Assembly (NCBI GenBank): GCA_050186725.1
Contig: JBFWYG010000016.1
Span: forward strand, 1 to 64,000
Direction of reading: 5' to 3'
DNA from: JADJYF01 sp050186725
GTDB taxonomy: Bacteria > Pseudomonadota > Gammaproteobacteria > Ga0077536
DNA length: 64,000 bases
Positions 56,350-64,000 of this stretch are shown here, one piece after another. Position numbers and translations under genes: made by a program. The notes under the pieces were generated by a model. It ran no database searches. It was not told the DNA's origin and was given only the letters and a program-made list of their open reading frames with translations. The stretch's first letter is position 1. Each line of letters opens with the position of its first letter.

Positions 56350-57465
56350 TCAGCGATCGCGCCGCCGCAGAAAGCCGAGGTCGAGCGTGGTGCCGTCCGT
56401 GAGCGCGAGCTCGGCGAGCGATTCGCCGATCACCGGCGCGAACTTGAAGCCGTGCCCGGAGAAGCCGGCCGCGTAGACCAGGTGCTCGTGGCGGTCGACG
56501 ATGAAGTGCTCGTCCGGCGTCATGGTGTACAGGCAGACCTTGGCGCGGGTCGCCGCGGCGCCCACCCCGCGCAGGCTGCGCGCGGCGAAGGCCGCGGTGC
56601 GCGCGCTGTCCGCCTCGCGCACCGTGCGATCGACGGTGTCGGCATCGACCTCATCGTCCGCGGCATGTTCGGCGAGCTTGATCTCGCCACCGCGCCTAGG
56701 GAAGCCGTAGAAGAATCCCTGCTCGGTGTCGTAGGCGAAGCACGGCATGCCGGCGCTCGCCTCGTAGGCCGTGGGCGCGGTGTACCAGGACTGCACCACG
56801 CGGTGCACGCGGAGCGGCAATCCGAGCGCGCCGAGCAGCTTCGTCGCCCACGGCCCGGCGGTGACGATGAGCTTGCCGGCCGCGTAGCTGCCGCGGGTGG
56901 TGACCACGCGCGCCGTGGTCCCCTGCTGCTCCAGCGCCAGCACGCGTTCGCCGAAGGCTAGCCGCGCCCCGGCGCGCTCGGCGGCGAGGGCCTGCGCTTC
57001 GACGCAGCGTTCGACCTCGAGATAGCCCGCGCCCGGTTCCCACAGCAGGATGTCGGTCGCGCCGATGACGAGTTGCGGAAAGCGCGTCCGCGCTTCTTCC
57101 ACATCGAGCGACTCGACCGTGATCGCGTATTGCTCAGCGACCGCGCGGGCGCGCTCGGTGGCGCCGCGCGCGTCCTCGCGGCCTACCAGCAGCAGGCCAG
57201 TGCGATGGAGCAGGGGACTCCCGGCGAGGTCGGCGAGTTCGTCCCACAGCGTGTAGGCGCGCTCGAGCAGCGGCACGTAGGCCGGGCTCTCGAAGTAGGC
57301 CTTGCGGATCAGCCGCGACTCGCCGTGCGAGCTGCCGCGATCGTGCGCGAGGGTGAACTGCTCGAGCCCGAGCACCTTTGCGCCACGCCGCGCGAGATGC
57401 AGGGCCGCGGCGCTGCCCATGGCGCCGAGGCCGACGACGATGGCGTCAAAGCTGGTCACGGGCAA
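56350..57465 (-). CDS. SolA-type flavin amine oxidase (sarcosine / N-methyltryptophan oxidase)
   Basis: 371 aa FAD enzyme. Rossmann dinucleotide site GLGAMGSAAALHLARRG at the N-terminus, GSSHGESRLIRKAYFE, and covalent-FAD Cys311 in KVCLYTMTPDEHF, plus FSGHGFKFAPVIGE. Oxidatively demethylates N-methyl amino acids such as sarcosine. Downstream of the DMSP-lyase-like gene on the same strand with a 28-bp gap. Confidence 0.88.
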   Translation of the reverse strand: MPVTSFDAIVVGLGAMGSAAALHLARRGAKVLGLEQFTLAHDRGSSHGESRLIRKAYFESPAYVPLLERAYTLWDELADLAGSPLLHRTGLLLVGREDARGATERARAVAEQYAITVESLDVEEARTRFPQLVIGATDILLWEPGAGYLEVERCVEAQALAAERAGARLAFGERVLALEQQGTTARVVTTRGSYAAGKLIVTAGPWATKLLGALGLPLRVHRVVQSWYTAPTAYEASAGMPCFAYDTEQGFFYGFPRRGGEIKLAEHAADDEVDADTVDRTVREADSARTAAFAARSLRGVGAAATRAKVCLYTMTPDEHFIVDRHEHLVYAAGFSGHGFKFAPVIGESLAELALTDGTTLDLGFLRRRDR

Positions 57466-57493
57466 CTGCGCCTTGGAGACGCGCCTGGCGTGC

Positions 57494-58090
57494 TCAGCCC
57501 ACCCACAGGCACCACGCCGCGAGCAAGGGCTCGGCGCCCGCGCGCATCGCGTGGCGTATGCCGGGTGGGTTGTGGACCAGCCCGCCGATGCCGGGCGTGA
57601 CCCAGGCGTCGGCGTTCTGCCGCCAGTCGCCAGGCGACAGTGCGATGTAGACCTCTTCCGGCGGGTGATCGTGATCGGGGTAGAGGATGTTCGGCGCCAC
57701 CAGGCTCACGCCCAGCATCACCTCCGGCCGCGACTCCAGTTGGCCGGGCCCGATGAAGTAGGCGTTCGCGTGACCCGACAGGAAGGGCTCGCCCACCTCG
57801 CGGGCGTTGCCGCGCACGTTCCATGCAAGGCACGGCTCCAGTGCGCGGAACGCGCGGGCGAGCTCCGCGGCCACGCCGCCGGCCTGCTGCGCCAGGTCGA
57901 GCGCCCGTGCGAGGTGCGTGCAGCAGGCGAGCCGCCACGGCTGCACGGGTCGCTGTTCACCGGGAACTTCGAGCGCGGCGAAGATGCGCGCCGCCGCGGC
58001 GGCCGCGGGCGAGTCCGGCGCGACTCGCGCGCGGATGGCCGCGTGGAAGGCATCGATGAAGGCCTGCAGTTCCGGCGTGCGTGCCGTCAT
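57494..58090 (-). CDS. DMSP-lyase-like cupin (DddL/DddQ superfamily)
   Basis: 198 aa. The metal site fits the cupin-DLL pattern: H140, H142, E146, Y148 in YPDHDHPPEEVY, with H180 in HNPPGIRHAMR. Proven members (DddL, DddQ, DddW) cleave dimethylsulfoniopropionate to DMS and acrylate. Most relatives outside marine bacteria have no known activity, so lyase function is a hypothesis. A second in-frame ATG 18 bp upstream (58108) is possible. Sits between the BVMO and SolA genes, transcribed with them. Confidence 0.75.
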   Translation of the reverse strand: MTARTPELQAFIDAFHAAIRARVAPDSPAAAAAARIFAALEVPGEQRPVQPWRLACCTHLARALDLAQQAGGVAAELARAFRALEPCLAWNVRGNAREVGEPFLSGHANAYFIGPGQLESRPEVMLGVSLVAPNILYPDHDHPPEEVYIALSPGDWRQNADAWVTPGIGGLVHNPPGIRHAMRAGAEPLLAAWCLWVG

Positions 58091-58113
58091 CGCGCCGTGC
58101 CGGTCCATCGCGC

Positions 58114-59898
<1,785 letters not shown>

Positions 59899-59986
59899 GG
59901 GCTGTGCCTGTTGTCCGCGCAAAGGTTGGAGGCGCCGCGCCCGTCGTGCGCCTGGTCCGCGGGGGCGCGCCCCCGCGGACCGGAGG

Positions 59987-60994
59987 TCAGAGCTCGATCA
60001 CCAGCTTGCCGAAGTGCCCGGCCTGCTGCATGCAGTGGAAGGCGGCGCGCGCCTCGGCGAGCGGGAAGCTGCGGTCGATGACGGGTTTGAGACCATTGGC
60101 GCTGAATGCCGCGTTCATGTTCTCGAACATCTCGCGGCTGCCGACGTAGATGCCCTGCACGTTCACGCTCTTGAACAGCACTGGCATCGGATCGACCGCG
60201 TTGTCGAAGCCGGTCAGCACGCCGATGAGCCACACGTGACCGCCGTAGGCGGTGGCATTGATCGACTTCGCGAGCGTCCCCGAGCCGCCGACCTCGACCA
60301 CGTGATCGACGCCGCGGCCTCCCGTGAGCTCGAGCACCGCCTGGTCCCAGTCCGGGGTGTCGCGGTAGTTGATCGTCCAGTCGGCGCCGAGCGCGCGGGC
60401 GCGTTCGATTTTCGCGTCGCTGCTCGAGGTCAGGATGACGCGCGCGCCGTGCATCTTGGCTATCTGCAGCGCGAACAGCGACACGCCGCCGGTGCCGAGC
60501 ACCAGCACCGTCTCACCCGCCATCAGCTGGCCCTTGGCGACCAGCGCGTGCCACGCCGTGAGCGCCGCGCAGGGCAGGGTCGCGGCCTGGGCCGCCGTCC
60601 ATCCCGCCGGCACATGCACCGCGCCGTCTTCGTGCAGGCAGACGTGCTCGGCCAGCATGCCGGGCATGGTGCCGCCCAGTGCTGAGCCCATGACGCTCGC
60701 GTTGATGCGGCCGGCCTGCCAGCGCTGGAAGAAGGTGCCGGCAACTTCGTCGCCGACCTTGAAGCGGGTCACCGCGGGTCCCACCGCGACGACTTCGCCG
60801 GCGCCGTCGGAACAGGGCACCAGCGGCCAGCGGTCCTGGTCGACCACGCCGAGCACGTGCAGCAGGTCGCGGTAGTTCAGCGACACCGCGCGCACGCGCA
60901 CGACGATGTCGTACGGACCGGGCGTGGGCTTGTCGCGGGTCACGGGCACGAGCGCGTCGATGCCGCCGCCTGATTGGATCTCCCAGGCATTCAT
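59987..60994 (-). CDS. MDR-family zinc-type alcohol dehydrogenase / quinone reductase
   Basis: 335 aa. GroES-like N-terminal half (VSLNYRDLLHVLG, PLVPCSDGAGEVVAVGP, GDEVAGTF) and Rossmann half with VLGTGGVSLFALQIA and VDHVVEVGGSGTLAKS. The Cys/His catalytic zinc residues are weak, so a quinone- or enone-reductase type is possible. Start MNAWEIQ at 60994; upstream of the BVMO by 88 bp, perhaps supplying or consuming its ketone substrate. Confidence 0.86.
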   Translation of the reverse strand: MNAWEIQSGGGIDALVPVTRDKPTPGPYDIVVRVRAVSLNYRDLLHVLGVVDQDRWPLVPCSDGAGEVVAVGPAVTRFKVGDEVAGTFFQRWQAGRINASVMGSALGGTMPGMLAEHVCLHEDGAVHVPAGWTAAQAATLPCAALTAWHALVAKGQLMAGETVLVLGTGGVSLFALQIAKMHGARVILTSSSDAKIERARALGADWTINYRDTPDWDQAVLELTGGRGVDHVVEVGGSGTLAKSINATAYGGHVWLIGVLTGFDNAVDPMPVLFKSVNVQGIYVGSREMFENMNAAFSANGLKPVIDRSFPLAEARAAFHCMQQAGHFGKLVIEL

Positions 60995-61082
60995 GGGCCG
61001 GTTTCCTTGATGCTGAATTCGGGCCTGGATTATGGCGTGCGCGGGCGGCGCGGGGAACCGTGCCGCCGGCAGGAGGGCGCGC

Positions 61083-62243
61083 TCAGCGCGGTTCGATCTC
61101 GACGATGAATCCGTCCGGCAGTTCGCGTTTGCCGTAGATGAAGTCGCCGTTGATGTCACTCACCCACAGACGATTGCCGACGAAACGCAGTCCCCAGGGG
61201 TTGACCAGGCCGCTGGCGACGAGCGCCAGTTCGCCATTCGTGGTGACCCGGTAGACCTTGCCGTCGGCCGCCAGCCGCTGGCCCTGCGGTACAGGGATCT
61301 CGAAAGCGCCGACGTCGACTATGAACGGTTCGCCGGCATGGCGCCCGAAGCCAGCGGGCGCGATATCGAGGCCGCCGAGCATGATGCCGCCCTCGACCAC
61401 CGCCTGCGGATCGATGCGGCCGTCGGGATGCACGCGCAATACCGCGGCGCCGCGCGCGGCATACAAGCCGCCGCGCACCACGCTGACCAGCATGGACTGC
61501 CCGTTCGGCGCGAAGGCCAGGTACAGCGGCGATCCGTGACGTTCGACGTCGAAGATGGTGAAGGGCGCGCAGCGTCCGTCCGCCCCGACCGCGTAAATCG
61601 CGCCGTTGTGGCTGGTGATGGCGAACAGCCGGCCGGCGAACGGGCTGCCGGCGGGGCCGAAACCCGCGTCGACCCCGGTGCCGCTGACCTGGCCGCCCTC
61701 CAGCGCGGGCAGGGTGCAGAACACGCTGACCGCGCCATCGTGCGCGACGTCGATGCGCTGCACGATGTAGTTCTCCACCTGGTTCTGCGAGCCAACCTTG
61801 GGCTGGGAGAGCGCGAAAATCTGGCCACCGTAGGCGCCGAAGTCCGGGGGCGCGACGTCGAAGCCGGCGCTGACCGGTTTCATCCTGTCCGCGTCCACCA
61901 GCACCGTCACCTTGCCGTCCGGGGCGATGGCCATCATGCGGCTGCCCTTGTCGCCGCGCACCTTGCCGTCGTCGTTCAACCACACGGCATCGCCCCTGGC
62001 GTGCATCACCAGTGGGTCGTAGAGCTCGCCGGGCGGCACGATGACGCGTGCGCTGAAGCCCGGCGCCGCCTGGATGTCCAGTGTCAGCAACTGCTTCAGC
62101 AGCAGGTCGAGTTCGCTGGCGGCGAGCGCGACCGCGCTGCCGACGAGCAGCAGCGCGGACAGCGCGAAACGCGCCGCGCGTCCTGACCAGATCTTGCTCC
62201 AGCGCCTGGCGCGCCGCGTGCATTTGATCGATGTGTATTCCAT
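61083..62243 (-). CDS. Exported beta-propeller protein
   Basis: 386 aa with a long basic N-terminus, a signal or anchor (FALSALLLVGSAVALA at about 27-42) and a beta-propeller region with sugar-dehydrogenase/NHL-like blades: YGGQIFALSQ, AGRLFAITSHNGAIYAVGADG, LYLAFAPNGQSMLVSV, NPWGLRFVGNRLWVSDINGDF. No PQQ ligands can be assigned. Likely periplasmic. Function unknown; 88 bp from the MDR gene on the same strand, possibly separate from that operon. Confidence 0.75.
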   Translation of the reverse strand: MEYTSIKCTRRARRWSKIWSGRAARFALSALLLVGSAVALAASELDLLLKQLLTLDIQAAPGFSARVIVPPGELYDPLVMHARGDAVWLNDDGKVRGDKGSRMMAIAPDGKVTVLVDADRMKPVSAGFDVAPPDFGAYGGQIFALSQPKVGSQNQVENYIVQRIDVAHDGAVSVFCTLPALEGGQVSGTGVDAGFGPAGSPFAGRLFAITSHNGAIYAVGADGRCAPFTIFDVERHGSPLYLAFAPNGQSMLVSVVRGGLYAARGAAVLRVHPDGRIDPQAVVEGGIMLGGLDIAPAGFGRHAGEPFIVDVGAFEIPVPQGQRLAADGKVYRVTTNGELALVASGLVNPWGLRFVGNRLWVSDINGDFIYGKRELPDGFIVEIEPR

Positions 62244-62550
62244 CGTCGCGCCTCCCCGTGGACGCCGACGGGTATCGCCGGCAGGGCATGATCGATCAGC
62301 GTCGGGACAGCGTTCAAGGGTGAGCCGTCGCGCCAGGACCGTACTCGCGCCCGCCGACGGAGAACGCGCAACGCGACCCGTCGCGCCTGCCCCGGGCGCG
62401 CGACCGGGCGGACAGTTGGCCATCCGCGACGTGTCGATCGGACGGCTTGCAACGGCGCGGTATAGCGCGGATATTCAACCGTCGAGCGAGGCGCCGCACG
62501 GTATGCCGGCGGCGCGTCCGACGTCAGCAGTTTCCCCAGGGCGGACGACC
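62244..62550. other. Intergenic region between beta-propeller and selenoprotein genes
   Basis: A 307-bp divergent region. It holds no credible gene; TTGCAA and TATAGC/TATTCA-like hexamers occur near 62448-62475 with poor spacing, so I do not mark a promoter. Both flanking genes must start transcription here. Confidence 0.6.
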
Positions 62551-63411
62551 ATGGATGCGACGGACCCGGTTTTCTACATGGCGCGCTCGCGCGACTTCTA
62601 CGCGGCGCAAGGTTACGCCAGACCGTATCACTGGGCGCATCACGACGACGTGCCCTTCCATCCTTTGACCAAACCGCTCGCCGAGTCTCGAGTCACCGTC
62701 ATCACCACGGCCATGCCCGACGCGAGCCATCACGGCCGCGGACGGCGCCTGGCGCGGTGCGATCTCGCGCATCCTCCCGAGAGACTGGATACCGAGGGCC
62801 TGGCGTGGGACGCGCAGGCCACCCACACCGACGATCGCGAGAGCTATCTGCCTGTGCGGCAGCTTCGTCGCCTGGTCGCGAGCGGGCGCATCGGCGCGCT
62901 CGCGCCGCACTTCTACTGCGTGCCGACCGAGTACTCGCAGCGTCATACCGTCGAGCGCGACGCGCCCGCGATCGTGGCGGGCTGTCGCGACGAAGCGGTG
63001 GACGTGGCGCTGCTGGTGCCGCTCTGACCCGTCTGTCACCAGACCGTGAGTCTGGTCGCCCGCGCACTCGAAGCCGCAAGGGTAGCCACCGTGGTGGTGG
63101 GTTCGGCGCGCGACATCGTCGAACACTGCGGCGTGCCGCGTTTCCTGTTCACGGACTTTCCGCTCGGCAATCCTTGCGGTCGTCCGTGGGACGAGGCGAG
63201 CCAGCGGGACATCGCCGACCGCGCGTTCGATCTCGTCGAACAGGCGCGAGGGCCGCGCACGACCGTGGTCACGCCGCAGGTGTGGAGCGTCTCGAGTGCG
63301 TGGAAGGAGGCCTACATGCAAGTCGGCGAGCACAACCGCGCGGCGCTCTTGGCCGCGGGGGAAGCGCGGCGCGCGCAGCAGGCGGCGGGCAAGCAAGGCG
63401 TGGCCGAGTGA
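62551..63411 (+). CDS. GrdB/PrdB-type selenoprotein B homologue, UGA read as selenocysteine
   Basis: 286 residues if the in-frame TGA at 63025-63027 is Sec159. Part one is N-terminal (MDATDPVFYMARSRDFYAAQ to VDVALLVPL). After the TGA the frame continues with PVCHQTVSLVARALEAARVA, VVVGSARDIVEHCGVPRFLF and FPLGNPCGRPWD to a TGA stop at 63409-63411. LUPVCHQ and the SARDIVEHCGVPRFLF block are the conserved active-site region of glycine/sarcosine/betaine/D-proline reductase selenoprotein B relatives. A SECIS-like hairpin begins 10 nt after the UGA. Function in a proteobacterium without obvious Stickland genes here is unknown; a redox role through Sec/Cys162 is likely. Automated callers would split it at 63027. 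Confidence 0.88.
63025..63027 (+). other. Probable selenocysteine codon (UGA)
   Basis: TGA in the invariant L-U-P-V-C-H context of GrdB/PrdB proteins. The conserved protein continues in the same frame on the other side, and no frameshift is needed. Confidence 0.88.
63038..63056 (+). promoter_or_regulatory. Bacterial SECIS-like hairpin
   Basis: ACCAGAC (63038-63044), loop CGTGA, GTCTGGT (63050-63056): a perfect 7-bp stem within the coding frame, 10 nt after the UGA. Bacterial SECIS upper stems sit about 11 nt downstream and have a GU in the loop; both fit. The bulged U known from E. coli fdhF is not evident. Confidence 0.75.
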
Positions 63412-63456
63412 CAGGCGAACGTTCGCCGTTGCGTGTCGCGCGCTGGGCCTGATCCC

Positions 63457-64000
63457 ATGCCCGAGTTGCCGGACATCACGCTTTATATCGAGGCGTTGAG
63501 GTCGCGGCTCCGCGCCGCGCGTCTCGAGCGAACCCGGGTCGCGTCGCCGTTCCTGCTGCGCAGCGTCGAGCCCAGCATGGACGAGGCCGTGGGCGCCGAA
63601 GTCACGGCGATCGAGCGACTCGGCAAGCGCATCGCCATCGGCTTCGCCAACGATCTATGGTTCGTCATCCATCTCATGATCGCCGGGCGTCTGCAGTGGC
63701 GCGAGGACTGGCCCGCCAGGACCACGCGGCAGACCGCGCTGGTCCTCGGCTTCACCAGCGGCACGCTGCTCCTGACCGAGGCGGGCACGCGCAAGCGCGC
63801 TTCGCTGTACGTTGTGCGCGGTCGCGCGGCCCTCGCCGAGCACGACCCGGGCGGATTGGAACTCGCAACCGCGACGCTTGCGGACTTCCGCGCGGTCCTG
63901 TCACGACGCAATCACACGCTGAAGCGCGCGCTGACCGATGCACGCCTGTTGAGCGGTATCGGCAATGCCTACTCGGATGAGATCCTGCACCGGGCGCGCC
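63457..64000 (+). CDS. Fpg/Nei-family DNA glycosylase (partial, runs off window)
   Basis: 181 codons visible with no stop. N-terminus PELPDITLYIEALRSRL holds the catalytic P and E of the family; IERLGKRIAIGFANDLWFVIHLMIAGRLQW is the lysine-containing core, and LLSGIGNAYSDEIL is the helix-two-turn-helix. The zinc-finger end lies beyond the window. PELPD-type start is nearer Fpg than Nei. It starts 45 bp after the selenoprotein stop on the same strand, so they may be cotranscribed. Confidence 0.9.
   Translation, partial: MPELPDITLYIEALRSRLRAARLERTRVASPFLLRSVEPSMDEAVGAEVTAIERLGKRIAIGFANDLWFVIHLMIAGRLQWREDWPARTTRQTALVLGFTSGTLLLTEAGTRKRASLYVVRGRAALAEHDPGGLELATATLADFRAVLSRRNHTLKRALTDARLLSGIGNAYSDEILHRAR

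Noticed and set aside
63046..63411. Separate small gene starting at GTG 63046
   Set aside because: It lies in the same frame as the preceding gene and begins in the middle of a conserved domain; reading through UGA explains it.

Overview
The window is a high-G+C stretch of a proteobacterial chromosome, most likely a gammaproteobacterium. The support is gene order and gene type: ssb, an MFS gene and uvrA side by side, apaG-apaH, lgt-thyA-folA, zapE, and a CysI-type sulfite reductase followed by a DUF934 gene. I cannot name a genus. Three runs of exactly 100 Ns (19808-19907, 40597-40696, 46344-46443) are scaffold placeholders, so this is a draft or metagenome assembly. Two of them interrupt genes internally and one cuts off a gene end.

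Positions 1-30500 are mostly housekeeping: zapE, a small orphan ORF with its own AT-rich promoter region and terminator, cysI-DUF934, a soluble response-regulator/Ser-Thr kinase hybrid, a Lon-family protease, pyruvate kinase, ssb, an MFS transporter, uvrA, a P1-family peptidase, a PfkB kinase, lgt-thyA-folA, a secreted RTX/FG-GAP protein (gapped), a DUF3833 lipoprotein, a double universal stress protein, apaG-apaH, an LLM flavin oxidoreductase, and a NorE/NorF-like membrane operon. A TPP-dependent oxalyl-CoA decarboxylase or 2-hydroxyacyl-CoA lyase homologue ends this part.

Positions 30500-43200 hold a LysR gene divergent from an N-acyl-D-amino-acid deacylase-like amidohydrolase, a second LLM oxidoreductase, an EmrAB-type efflux pair divergent from tetR plus an outer-membrane factor, a gapped site-2 protease homologue, a VOC protein and Nei.

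Positions 43400-61000 look like an accessory catabolic region. It holds an HsaA/acyl-CoA-dehydrogenase-like flavoprotein, a thiolase-like protein coupled to a DUF35 partner, a third LLM oxidoreductase, two amidohydrolases, a SnoaL-like protein, and a tightly packed P450-P450-ferredoxin-methyltransferase set. It also holds a MaoC hydratase, a SolA-type amine oxidase, a DMSP-lyase-like cupin, a Baeyer-Villiger-type monooxygenase and an MDR dehydrogenase. The mix suggests oxidation and side-chain cleavage of terpenoid, steroid or polycyclic substrates, but no substrate can be assigned.

The most notable locus is 62551-63411: a GrdB/PrdB-type selenoprotein B homologue whose UGA at 63025-63027 is almost certainly selenocysteine. 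The conserved protein continues in frame after it, and a SECIS-like hairpin begins 10 nt downstream. An Fpg/Nei-family glycosylase gene follows and runs off the window. Two families of palindromic REP-like repeats are scattered in intergenic positions, and one family supplies the stop codons of two LLM oxidoreductase genes.
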